Assembly: GCA_046590855.1 (NCBI GenBank)
Contig: JBKJTJ010000389.1
Location: 1-15,070, forward strand
Length of the DNA: 15,070 nt
Source: JACMOY01 sp046590855
GTDB lineage: Bacteria > Actinomycetota > Actinomycetes > Actinomycetales > Angustibacteraceae
Direction of reading: 5' to 3'
Shown: positions 1 to 7,057 of the stretch, in pieces
How positions within the stretch are numbered: the stretch's first letter is position 1
Layout: each line of letters opens with the position of its first letter
The notes under the pieces: model-generated
The model's database searches: none
Told to the model about the DNA's origin: nothing
The model's input: the letters and a program-made list of their open reading frames with translations, nothing else
Program-made: the position numbers and the translations under genes

Positions 1-131
1 GTGGTCTTGCCCGCACCGAGCGCACCCGTCAGCACGACGAGGTCCCCTGCCGCGAGCAGGCCGGCGAGGCGCTGCCCGAGGGCCTGCATCGCGTCACGGT
101 CGTCGACCGTCTCACGGGCGGTGAGCACCAC
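1..131 (-). CDS. tsaE: TsaE, tRNA t6A biosynthesis ATPase (partial, N-terminus only)
   Basis: TsaE is the small P-loop ATPase that works with TsaB and TsaD in the cytoplasm to make N6-threonylcarbamoyladenosine at position 37 of ANN-decoding tRNAs. Only the first 43 or so codons are in the window; the gene runs off the left edge. The visible protein reads through QALGQRLAGLLAAGD and VVLTGALGAGKT, the last part being the Walker A loop at about residues 34-41, where TsaE usually carries it. Two consecutive GTG codons (129-131 and 126-128) are possible starts. A GAGAGG ribosome site lies 4 nt before the first, so I chose 131, but the second is about as likely. It begins 28 nt after the upstream hydrolase stop and is the last visible member of the glmS-led operon. 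In actinobacteria tsaB, rimI and tsaD usually follow, which would lie beyond the edge. The identification rests on the P-loop and on context. Confidence 0.85.
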   Translation of the reverse strand, partial: MVLTARETVDDRDAMQALGQRLAGLLAAGDLVVLTGALGAGKT

Positions 132-159
132 TGGTCCTCTCGATGGGCGGGGCCTGATG

Positions 160-1233
160 CTACTGCTCGGGTCGCACCCGCTGCAGCGAGCGCCGGGCGC
201 GGACGAGCAGCTCGTCCAGGTGCAGGTTGACCTCGTCGGGACGCTCGAGCATGACCAGGTGCCCGGCGTCCGGCAGCACCACGTGCTCGGCGACCGGCAG
301 CCGCCGAATGATCTCGTCGCTGTGCCCCGGCGGGGTGAGCAGGTCGTCCTCGCCCGACAGCACCAGCGCCTCGATGCCGTCCAGGGCCGCGAGGGCGATC
401 CGCTTGTCGTGGCGGTCGAACGTGGGCAGGAACTCGGCCACGACCTCGATGGGGGTGGCGGCGATCATCGCCGCGGAGAACCGCACGAGCGAGGCCGGCA
501 CCGCCGACGCGTAGGAGTACCGCTTGACCAGCGCCTGCTCGAGGTCGCTGCCGATGCGTCGGGTGCGGTCGACCAGCCGCGGTGTGCGGGCCAGACCCGA
601 CAGCGCACCGGGCGCGATCCGGTGCGCCACCTGTCCCAGCACCTCCGCCAGCCCCCAGTGGACGTCGGCCAGGCCACCTGGGCTGGTCGCGATGAAGGCC
701 ACCCCGACCACCCGCTCCTCGACCAGCCCGGCCTGCTCGGCCGCCAGCGCCATCTGGGTCATGCCACCCAGGGAGTGCCCGATCAGCACGACGGGTCCGG
801 TCGGGGCCACCGCCTGGAGCACCGCGTGCAGGTCTCGCCCGCACTGGTCGACGGTGCACGAGCCGCGCGGGCCGGCGTCCGACCGGCCGTGGCCCCGCTG
901 GTCCCACAGCACGAGGCGGTGGCGACCGCGCATCATCTGGCGCTGGTAGTGCCAGGAGTCGAGGTTGAGGCAGAAGCCGTGGCTGAACACCACGGTGAGG
1001 TCGGGGAGCTCACCCGGGTCGTCGAGCTCGTCGACCTCGACGTGCAGCCGCGTGCCGTCGTGGGTCACAAGCGGGTGCACGGTTCCGCGCAGCGACCCGA
1101 AGGGCTCGGCGACCCCGCCACCGCGCGAGCGGCCGAGGGTGAACCGCTCGGCCGCAAGGCCCAGCGCGGCGCCGACCCCGGCTGCTGCCAGGCCGGCCCC
1201 GACGGCCAGCAGGTTGGGTGGGCGCGGGCTCAC
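160..1233 (-). CDS. alpha/beta hydrolase of unknown substrate, N-terminal membrane anchor
   Basis: This is a 357-residue alpha/beta-hydrolase-fold protein. The sequence shows HGF at 85-87 (oxyanion region), WDQRGHGRS at 110-118, the nucleophile elbow GHSLGG with Ser154, an acid candidate in SGEDDLLTP (Asp296 or Asp297) and the catalytic His325 in AGH. Residues about 8-29 form an Ala/Gly/Leu-rich stretch that looks like an uncleaved signal anchor, so the enzyme probably sits at the membrane. The start is a GTG overlapping the alr stop (GTGA, 4 bases), preceded by CAGGAGG with 4-nt spacing. Co-translation with alr and tsaE is therefore likely. A hydrolase at this position between alr and tsaE is common in actinobacteria, but its reaction is not known to me. 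The sequence does not tell esterase, lipase, epoxide hydrolase or peptidase apart. The fold and triad are certain; the substrate is unknown. Confidence 0.92.
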   Translation of the reverse strand: MSPRPPNLLAVGAGLAAAGVGAALGLAAERFTLGRSRGGGVAEPFGSLRGTVHPLVTHDGTRLHVEVDELDDPGELPDLTVVFSHGFCLNLDSWHYQRQMMRGRHRLVLWDQRGHGRSDAGPRGSCTVDQCGRDLHAVLQAVAPTGPVVLIGHSLGGMTQMALAAEQAGLVEERVVGVAFIATSPGGLADVHWGLAEVLGQVAHRIAPGALSGLARTPRLVDRTRRIGSDLEQALVKRYSYASAVPASLVRFSAAMIAATPIEVVAEFLPTFDRHDKRIALAALDGIEALVLSGEDDLLTPPGHSDEIIRRLPVAEHVVLPDAGHLVMLERPDEVNLHLDELLVRARRSLQRVRPEQ

Positions 1234-2387
1234 GGGACCTCCTGCCCGACGTGGGTGCGCGGGACGCGGCTGCCGATCCGGGCCACGATCTCGTAGGCGA
1301 TGGTGTCGGTGGCCGCGGCCCAGTCCTGCGCGGTCGGCTCACCAGCTGCGCCATCCCCGAAGAGGACGACGGGGTCGCCGGCCCGGGCGTCGCGGGCGGC
1401 CTCGTCGTCCCCGAGGTCGACGACGACCTGGTCCATCGACACCCGGCCGGCGACGCGGTGGACGGCACCGGCGACGAGCAGCGGCCCGATGTTGCCGGCG
1501 GCGCGCGGCACCCCGTCGGCGTACCCGAGGGGCACCAGCGCGAGCACGGTCTCGCGCTCGGTGACGTAGGTGTGGCCGTAGGCGACGCCGGACCCGGCCG
1601 GCACCCGCTTGACCAGCGAGAGCGTGGCGCGCAGGGTCATCGCGGGCCGCAGCCCCAGCGCGGCGCCGTCGTGCAGGTCGGGCACCGGCGACAGCCCGTA
1701 GACCGCCAGGCCAGGTCGCACCAGGTCGTAGTGCGAGGCGGGGTTGGTCAGCGTCGCGGCCGAGTTGGCCAGGTGGCGCACCTCGGGCCGGACGCCGAGC
1801 GCCTCGGCTCGCGCGACGGCCAGGTCGAAGACCTCACGCTGGTGGCGCACGGTCGGGTGGTCGGGCGCGTCGGCCCAGGCCAGGTGCGACCACACGCCGA
1901 CGACCGAGACGGCGCCGTCGGCCTGGGCGGCGAGCGCCGCGCCGACCAGCACGTCCCAGTCGGCGGGCGTGGCACCGCCGCGCGAGAGCCCGGTGTCGAT
2001 CTTCAGGTGGACACGCGCGGTGACCCCGGCGCCGCGGGCCGCGTCGACGATCTCGTCGACGGCCCACGGGGCCGAGGCCGACAGGTCGATGTCGGCGCGG
2101 ACGGCGCCCGCGAAGTCGTCACCGGGCACGTGCAGCCACGACAGCAGCCGGCCCTGGTCGCCCGCCGCGCGCAGGGCGAGCCCCTCGGCCAGCTGGGCGA
2201 CCCCGAGCCAGGTGGCTCCCCCGGCGCGCGCGGCGGCGGCGCACGGCAGCAGCCCGTGGCCGTACCCGTCCGCCTTGACGACGGCCATCACCTGGGCGGA
2301 CGGCGCCCGGCGGCACAGCTCGCGCACGTTGTCGCGCACCGCGGACAGGTCGACGACGGCCTCGGCGGGCAGGGTCGATGTGGCCAT
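1230..2387 (-). CDS. alr: alanine racemase
   Basis: This PLP enzyme interconverts L- and D-alanine in the cytoplasm and supplies D-Ala for the peptidoglycan stem peptide. With the ATG at 2387 the protein has 385 residues, normal for the family. The PLP lysine is Lys38 in VVKADGYGHG. The second catalytic base, Tyr270, lies in GVAYGHTY. RPGLAVYG at 224-231 carries the arginine that contacts the PLP ring nitrogen, and GRVSMDQ at 314-320 is the C-terminal beta-domain active-site segment. The frame is open for 13 more codons upstream (MPRAAGAERLGG), but that part would overlap nnr and has no family similarity, so I start at the ATG. A GTG directly before it (2388-2390) is an alternative. The ribosome site is poor (GGGCGG). 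The gap to nnr is 16 nt, and the stop overlaps the following hydrolase start, so expression is probably coupled within the glmS operon. Confidence 0.96.
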   Translation of the reverse strand: MATSTLPAEAVVDLSAVRDNVRELCRRAPSAQVMAVVKADGYGHGLLPCAAAARAGGATWLGVAQLAEGLALRAAGDQGRLLSWLHVPGDDFAGAVRADIDLSASAPWAVDEIVDAARGAGVTARVHLKIDTGLSRGGATPADWDVLVGAALAAQADGAVSVVGVWSHLAWADAPDHPTVRHQREVFDLAVARAEALGVRPEVRHLANSAATLTNPASHYDLVRPGLAVYGLSPVPDLHDGAALGLRPAMTLRATLSLVKRVPAGSGVAYGHTYVTERETVLALVPLGYADGVPRAAGNIGPLLVAGAVHRVAGRVSMDQVVVDLGDDEAARDARAGDPVVLFGDGAAGEPTAQDWAAATDTIAYEIVARIGSRVPRTHVGQEVP

Positions 2388-2403
2388 CACGCCGCCCAGT
2401 CTC

Positions 2404-3846
2404 TCAGCACCGGCCGCTCGGGGCACGCTGCGTCACCAGCTCGCGAACCGCGTCGGGCACCACGGCCAGGACGCTGCTCGCGCTCACCGGTCCGCCGCCG
2501 CTGGCCAGGTGCCCGGCCGCCCCGTGGACGGCGACCGCCAGCGTGCCTGCGTCCAGCGGGCTCAGGCCGCCGGCGAGCAGGGCCCCGGCGATCCCGGCCA
2601 GGACGTCGCCCGAGCCCGCGGTGGCCAGCCAGTGCGGGCCGTCGGCCTGGCTGCGCGCAGGTGCGCCGTCCTGCACGACGAGCGTGACCGCACCCTTGAG
2701 CAGGACGGTGGCGCCGGTGAGCTCGGCGGCCAGCCGGGCGTACCGCGCGGGGGCGGCCTCGACATCCGGCCGCTGGACGTCGACGCCGCGGGCCTGCAGC
2801 AGCCGGGTCAGCTCGCCGGCGTGCGGGGTGAGCAGCGTGGGGGCCTCGCGGCGCGCGGGCAGCAGGTCGAGGGCACCCGCGTCGACGACGCATGGCAGGT
2901 CGCCGGCCAGGGCGTCGACGACGGCCGCGCGCTGGCCCTCGTCCGGGGCGTCCAGGCCGGGCCCGAGCAGCCACGCCTGGACGCGGCCGGGCCCAGGCAC
3001 GACCTCGGGCCAGCGGGCACGCACCAGGTCGGCGGGGGCCGGCGGGCCGACGTACCGCACCATGCCGACGCCGGTGGCCACGGCCGCCCCGGTGCACAGC
3101 ACCGCGGCACCCGTGTACGTCGGGCCGCCCGCGACCACGCCGAGGACCCCGCGGCGGTACTTGTCGTCGTCCGGCCCGGGCACCGGCCACCGAGAGGCCA
3201 GGTCGGCGGCCTCGAGCCGCTCGACCGCTGCCTCGTCCGGCAGCGTCAGCCCGATGTGGACCACCTGCACGCGCCCGGCCGCCCCGCTCGCGGGAGGCAG
3301 CAGCAGGGCGGGCTTGGCCGCCCCGAACGTGACGGTGACGTCGGCGGTGACGTGCTCGCCGGCCAGCTCGCCGGTCTCGGGGTCGATCCCGCTGGGCAGG
3401 TCGACCGCCACCACCGGCACGGACGCCGGCACCGTACGCACCAGGGCCAGTGCCCGCCCGCTCAGCCCGGGCCGAGCCCCGAGGCCGACCAGCCCGTCGA
3501 CGACGACGTCCGCGCGGCCGCCGTCGCCCACGACCCGTCCCCCGGCCGCACGCAGGGCGGCGAGCCCCGCCGGGTGCGCGTGGTCGGCGGCGAGCACCAC
3601 CTCGACCCGGGCTCCCCGCGCCGCGAGGCGGGCTCCAGCACAGAGGGCGTCGCCGCCGTTGTCGCCCGGGCCGACGAGCAGCAGCACGCGGGCGCCGTAC
3701 GCCGACCGGCCGGCGTCCGCCAGCACCCCGAGCACCGCCGTGGCCAGGCCCGCGGCGGCACGCTGCATGAGGGCGCCCTCGGGCAGCGCGGTGAGCGCCA
3801 CCTGCTCAGCCGCCCGGACCGTGGCGACGTCGTACGCGCGGATCAT
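2404..3846 (-). CDS. nnr: bifunctional NAD(P)H-hydrate epimerase / ADP-dependent (S)-NAD(P)H-hydrate dehydratase
   Basis: This 480-residue protein repairs NAD(P)HX, the hydrated, inactive form of NADH and NADPH. The N-terminal YjeF_N-type domain (about 1-215) epimerises R- and S-hydrates. It shows GPGDNGGDAL at 59-68, with Asp in place of the first Asn of the usual NNGGD, and VDLPSGID at 148-155. The C-terminal ribokinase-like domain (about 225-470) dehydrates the S form with ADP or ATP. It shows YRRGVLGVVAGG at 230-241, TPHAGE at 340-345 and the catalytic GSGDVLAG at 411-418 with Asp414. Fusion of the two activities is usual in bacteria. The start is ATG, 25 nt after the acpS stop, with no convincing ribosome site, so translation may depend on the upstream gene. 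The neighbours acpS and alr are a common context. The assignment is firm. Confidence 0.95.
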   Translation of the reverse strand: MIRAYDVATVRAAEQVALTALPEGALMQRAAAGLATAVLGVLADAGRSAYGARVLLLVGPGDNGGDALCAGARLAARGARVEVVLAADHAHPAGLAALRAAGGRVVGDGGRADVVVDGLVGLGARPGLSGRALALVRTVPASVPVVAVDLPSGIDPETGELAGEHVTADVTVTFGAAKPALLLPPASGAAGRVQVVHIGLTLPDEAAVERLEAADLASRWPVPGPDDDKYRRGVLGVVAGGPTYTGAAVLCTGAAVATGVGMVRYVGPPAPADLVRARWPEVVPGPGRVQAWLLGPGLDAPDEGQRAAVVDALAGDLPCVVDAGALDLLPARREAPTLLTPHAGELTRLLQARGVDVQRPDVEAAPARYARLAAELTGATVLLKGAVTLVVQDGAPARSQADGPHWLATAGSGDVLAGIAGALLAGGLSPLDAGTLAVAVHGAAGHLASGGGPVSASSVLAVVPDAVRELVTQRAPSGRC

Positions 3847-3871
3847 GACGCGAGCCTAGGCGGCACGGGGC

Positions 3872-4222
3872 TCACGCCTCGGCGATCACGACCGCGCTGG
3901 CGATACCGGCGTCGTGCGAGAGCGACACGTGCAGCGACGCCACCCCCAGCTCGGCAGACCGGGCGGCGACGGTGCCGGTGACCACCAGGTGCGGGCGCCC
4001 AGCGTCGTCCTTGCGCACGCTGGCGTCGACCCAGTGCAGCCCGATCGGCGCGCCGAGCGCCTTGGCCAGCGCCTCCTTGGCCGCGAACCGCGCGGCCAGG
4101 GACGCCAGCGGCAGGGTCTGCTCGTCCGCGGTGAACAGCCGCTGCAGCAGCCGGGGGGTGCGCGCCAGGGCCTGGCCGAACCGCTCGACGTCGACCACGT
4201 CGATCCCGATGCCGACGATCAC
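3872..4222 (-). CDS. acpS: holo-[acyl-carrier-protein] synthase
   Basis: AcpS transfers 4'-phosphopantetheine from coenzyme A to the conserved serine of acyl carrier protein, switching on fatty-acid synthesis in the cytoplasm. The protein has 116 residues, typical for the family, and is a homotrimer elsewhere. Metal-binding Asp8 lies in GIDVVDVERF, Glu50 in RFAAKEALAKALG, and the SLSHD motif is at 100-104. The start is a GTG whose bases overlap the glmS stop (GTGA). No ribosome site is visible before it, because that stretch encodes the glmS C-terminus, so translation is probably coupled to glmS termination. Its CoA donor is made by the coaA pathway, encoded divergently about 1.9 kb away. Confidence 0.95.
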   Translation of the reverse strand: MIVGIGIDVVDVERFGQALARTPRLLQRLFTADEQTLPLASLAARFAAKEALAKALGAPIGLHWVDASVRKDDAGRPHLVVTGTVAARSAELGVASLHVSLSHDAGIASAVVIAEA

Positions 4223-6075
4223 TCGACGGTGACCGACTTGGCCAGGTTGCGGGGCTGGTCCACGTCGTGGCCCTTGGCCAGCGCCAGCTCGCAGGCGAAC
4301 ACCTGCAGCGGCACCGTGGTGACCAGCGGCGCGAGCAGGGTCGGGGTGCGCGGCACCTGGATCAGGGTGTCGGCGTAGGGGCGGACGTCGTCGTCCCCCT
4401 CCTCGGCGATGACGATGGTGCGGGCGCCGCGAGCCCGGATCTCCTGGATGTTCGATACGACCTTGCCGTGCACCGAGTCACGGCCGCGCGGCGAGGGGAC
4501 CACGATGAAGACCGGCAGCCCAGGCTCGATCAGCGCGATCGGGCCGTGCTTGAGCTCACCGGCCGCGAACCCCTCGGCGTGGATGTAGGCGAGCTCCTTG
4601 AGCTTCAGCGCGCCCTCCATGGCCACCGGGAACCCCACGTGCCGGCCGAGGAACAGCACCACCCGCGCGTCGGCCATCTCACGGGCCAGGGCCCGCACCG
4701 GCTCCATCGAGTCCAGCACCTGCTGGATCTGCTCGGGCACCTCGGCGAGCTGCGCCAGGATCTCGCGCACCTCGTCCTCGTACTTGTTGCCGCGCAGCTG
4801 GGCCAGGTACAGGCCGAGCAGGTAGCAGGCGGTGATCTGGGCCAGGAACGCCTTGGTCGATGCCACGGCCACCTCGGGCCCGGCGTGCGTGTAGAGCACG
4901 GCGTCCGCCTCGCGCGGCATCGTCGAGCCGTGGGTGTTGCAGATGGCCAGCACCTTCGCGCCCTGCTCGCTCGCGTGCCGCATCGCCATCAGGGTGTCCA
5001 TCGTCTCGCCGGACTGCGAGATGGCCACCACCAGCGTCCGGGCGTTCACGACGGGGTCGCGGTAGCGGAACTCGCTGGACAGCTCGACCTCGGTGGGCAC
5101 GCGGCACCAGTGCTCGATCGCGTACTTGGCGACCTGCGCGGCGTACGACGAGGTGCCGCACGCGATCACCACGATCTTGTCGACGGCCCGCAGCACCGCC
5201 TCATCGATTCGCAGCTCGTCCAGCACCAGGTGGCCCTGGGCGTCGGTGCGGCCGAGCAGGGTGTCGGCCACCGCACGGGGCTGCTCGTCGATCTCCTTGG
5301 CCATGAAGGTGGCGTAGCCGCCCTTCTCGGCCGCCGAGGCGTCCCAGTCGACGTGGTACTCCTTCGTCGCGGCCGGCGCCCCGGCGAAGTCGACGACCTC
5401 GATGCTGTCGGCGGTGATCGTCACGACCTGGTCCTGGCCGAGCTCGATGGCGTCGCGGGTGTGGTCGATGAACGCGGCCACGTCCGAGCCCAGGTAGTTC
5501 GCGCCCTCGCCGCGCCCCACGACCAGCGGGCTGTTGCGGCGGGCGCCGACGACGGTGCCGGGTACGTCGGCGTGCACCGCAAGCAGGGTGAACGCGCCGT
5601 GCAGCTCGTTGCACACCGCGCGCATCGCCTCGGTCAGGTCGCCGAGCCGGTCGTACGCGCGGGCCACCAGGTGCGCCGCCACCTCGGTGTCGGTCTCGGA
5701 CAGGAACCGCACGCCCTCGGCCGCCAGCTCGGCGCGCAGCGCGGCGAAGTTCTCGATGATCCCGTTGTGCACCACCGCCAGGCGACCGTCCGCGCTCAGA
5801 TGCGGGTGCGCGTTGGCGTCGGTCGGGCCGCCGTGCGTGGCCCAGCGGGTGTGCCCGACCCCGGTCACCGACTTGGGCAGCGGGTCGAGCGAGAGCACCT
5901 CTACGAGGTTCGCCAGCTTGCCGGCCTTCTTGCGGGCGTGCAGCGCCCCGTCCGCCTGGACGACGATGCCGGCGGAGTCGTAGCCGCGGTACTCCATGCG
6001 CCGCAGGCCCTCCAACACGACGTCGAGCGCGTCGACTCCCCCAGCTGGCCCCGTGAACCCGACGATTCCGCACAT
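4219..6075 (-). CDS. glmS: glutamine--fructose-6-phosphate aminotransferase (isomerizing)
   Basis: GlmS makes glucosamine-6-phosphate from fructose-6-phosphate and glutamine, the first committed step to UDP-GlcNAc. The 618-residue protein begins MCGIVGF. Cys2 becomes the N-terminal nucleophile of the glutaminase domain (about 1-235) after Met removal. HTRWATHG (75-82) and NGIIENF (104-110) complete that site. Two SIS isomerase domains follow (about 290-425 and 465-600), with CGTSSYAA at 306-313, SQSGET at 353-358 and AEGFAAGELKHGP at 500-512. The C-tail DQPRNLAKSVTVE ends as in the family. The frame is open for 82 codons upstream, antisense to coaA, but Cys must be residue 2, which fixes the start at 6075. 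There is no Shine-Dalgarno sequence. TACCCT lies 6 nt before the ATG, suggesting a leaderless mRNA. The gene heads a six-gene operon and overlaps acpS by 4 bases. Confidence 0.98.
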   Translation of the reverse strand: MCGIVGFTGPAGGVDALDVVLEGLRRMEYRGYDSAGIVVQADGALHARKKAGKLANLVEVLSLDPLPKSVTGVGHTRWATHGGPTDANAHPHLSADGRLAVVHNGIIENFAALRAELAAEGVRFLSETDTEVAAHLVARAYDRLGDLTEAMRAVCNELHGAFTLLAVHADVPGTVVGARRNSPLVVGRGEGANYLGSDVAAFIDHTRDAIELGQDQVVTITADSIEVVDFAGAPAATKEYHVDWDASAAEKGGYATFMAKEIDEQPRAVADTLLGRTDAQGHLVLDELRIDEAVLRAVDKIVVIACGTSSYAAQVAKYAIEHWCRVPTEVELSSEFRYRDPVVNARTLVVAISQSGETMDTLMAMRHASEQGAKVLAICNTHGSTMPREADAVLYTHAGPEVAVASTKAFLAQITACYLLGLYLAQLRGNKYEDEVREILAQLAEVPEQIQQVLDSMEPVRALAREMADARVVLFLGRHVGFPVAMEGALKLKELAYIHAEGFAAGELKHGPIALIEPGLPVFIVVPSPRGRDSVHGKVVSNIQEIRARGARTIVIAEEGDDDVRPYADTLIQVPRTPTLLAPLVTTVPLQVFACELALAKGHDVDQPRNLAKSVTVE

Positions 6076-6081
6076 GCCGTC

Positions 6082-6087
6082 AGGGTA
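6082..6087 (-). promoter_or_regulatory. candidate -10 element for leaderless glmS transcript
   Basis: On the minus strand TACCCT fits the actinobacterial -10 consensus TAnnnT. It ends 6 nt before the glmS ATG, so transcription would begin at or next to the start codon. I see no good -35 at 16-18 nt; TGGACA occurs but only 13 nt away. The same hexamer is the -10 of the better rplM promoter in this window. The element shares bases 6086-6087 with the coaA candidate on the other strand. Confidence 0.5.
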
Positions 6088-6091
6088 ACGT
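6086..6091 (+). promoter_or_regulatory. candidate -10 element for leaderless coaA transcript
   Basis: TAACGT fits TAnnnT and ends 8 nt before the GTG start of coaA, so the mRNA would start within a base or two of the start codon. No Shine-Dalgarno sequence precedes coaA. The -35 region would lie inside the first codons of glmS and shows no strong match. Confidence 0.45.
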
Positions 6092-6099
6092 TGCGGCCC

Positions 6100-7053
6100 G
6101 TGTCCAACGGCAACGGCGTGAGCCTGCCCTCTCCGTACGTCGAGCTCGACCGGGCGGCGTGGGCCCGGCTGCGGGCCCAGACCCCCCTCACCCTGCTCGA
6201 GACCGACCTCGAGCGACTGCGCGGACTCGGAGACCGGATCGACCTCGCCGAGGTCGAGGACGTCTACCTGCCGCTGTCGCGGTTGATCACCCTGTACGTC
6301 CGCGGCGCCGGACAGCTGCACCGGGTCACCAGCGACTTCCTGGGCGAGCAGCCGGCGCGTTCGCCGTTCGTCATCGGCGTGGCGGGGTCGGTGGCGGTCG
6401 GCAAGTCGACCACCTCACGCATCCTGCGCGAGCTGCTTGCCAGCTGGCCGGGCACGCCCGACGTCCAGCTGGTGACGACAGACGGCTTCCTGCTGCCCAA
6501 CGCCGAACTCGAGCGTCGAGACCTGTTGCAGCGCAAGGGTTTTCCGGAGAGCTACGACAGACGGGCGCTGCTCCGGTTCGTCGCGGAGGTGAAGGCCGGC
6601 CGCGCCGAGGTGACCGCGCCGGTCTACTCCCACCTCACCTACGACGTCGTGCCGGACGAGCGCATCGTCGTACGCCAGCCCGACGTCCTGATCGTCGAGG
6701 GCCTGAACGTCCTGCAGCCGCCGCGCGTCGACGCGGGGGGACGCTCGGGGCTGGCGGTGAGCGACTTTTTCGACTTCTCGGTCTACGTCGACGCCCGGCT
6801 CGAGGACGTCCGCGGCTGGTACGTCGACCGGTTCCTTCGCTTGCGGCAGACGGCCTTCACCGATCCGACGTCGTACTTCCACCGGTACGCCGCGTTATCG
6901 GACGAGCAGGCTTCTGACACCGCCACCCGCATCTGGGAGGAGATCAACGAGGCGAACCTGCTCGAGAACGTGCGCCCAACCCGCGGGCGGGCGAACCTGG
7001 TTCTCACCAAGGGTTCTGACCACGCAGTGACCCGGATTCGTTTGCGCAAGTAG
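6100..7053 (+). CDS. coaA: type I pantothenate kinase
   Basis: CoaA phosphorylates pantothenate with ATP, the first and usually feedback-regulated step of coenzyme A synthesis. From GTG at 6100 the protein has 317 residues, close to the usual 310-320 for the prokaryotic type I enzyme. The P-loop is GVAGSVAVGKSTT (93-105, Lys102). TTDGF (126-130) has the likely catalytic Asp128. RKGFPESYD (145-153), YSHLTYD (176-182) and IVEGLNVLQ (198-206) are family signatures. The same frame is open far upstream, antisense to glmS, but family similarity begins just after 6100. GTG at 6118 is a less likely start. There is no ribosome site, consistent with leaderless expression. Codon use is slightly looser than in the neighbours: TTA for Leu266 (6895-6897), AGA for Arg154 (6559-6561) and TTT for Phe148. 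The stop lies 4 nt from the stop of the convergent GNAT gene. Confidence 0.97.
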   Translation: MSNGNGVSLPSPYVELDRAAWARLRAQTPLTLLETDLERLRGLGDRIDLAEVEDVYLPLSRLITLYVRGAGQLHRVTSDFLGEQPARSPFVIGVAGSVAVGKSTTSRILRELLASWPGTPDVQLVTTDGFLLPNAELERRDLLQRKGFPESYDRRALLRFVAEVKAGRAEVTAPVYSHLTYDVVPDERIVVRQPDVLIVEGLNVLQPPRVDAGGRSGLAVSDFFDFSVYVDARLEDVRGWYVDRFLRLRQTAFTDPTSYFHRYAALSDEQASDTATRIWEEINEANLLENVRPTRGRANLVLTKGSDHAVTRIRLRK

Positions 7054-7057
7054 GCGT

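Noticed and set aside
1744..3981. Very long plus-strand open frames (also at 1-1296, 1218-2687 and 2378-3859)
   Set aside because: They lie antisense to alr, nnr and the hydrolase, are rich in Arg, Ala, Pro and Gly without motifs, and arise because third-position G/C on the coding strand removes stops opposite.
4267..6099. Upstream in-frame extension of coaA across glmS (would give over 900 residues)
   Set aside because: It is antisense to glmS and low in complexity; pantothenate kinase similarity and normal length begin at about 6100.
6076..6099. glmS ribozyme or riboswitch upstream of glmS
   Set aside because: The gap to coaA is only 24 bases and the likely mRNA is leaderless, so there is no room.
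6076..6321. 82-codon N-terminal extension of glmS
   Set aside because: The glutaminase nucleophile must be Cys2 after Met removal, so the protein starts at MCGIVGF.
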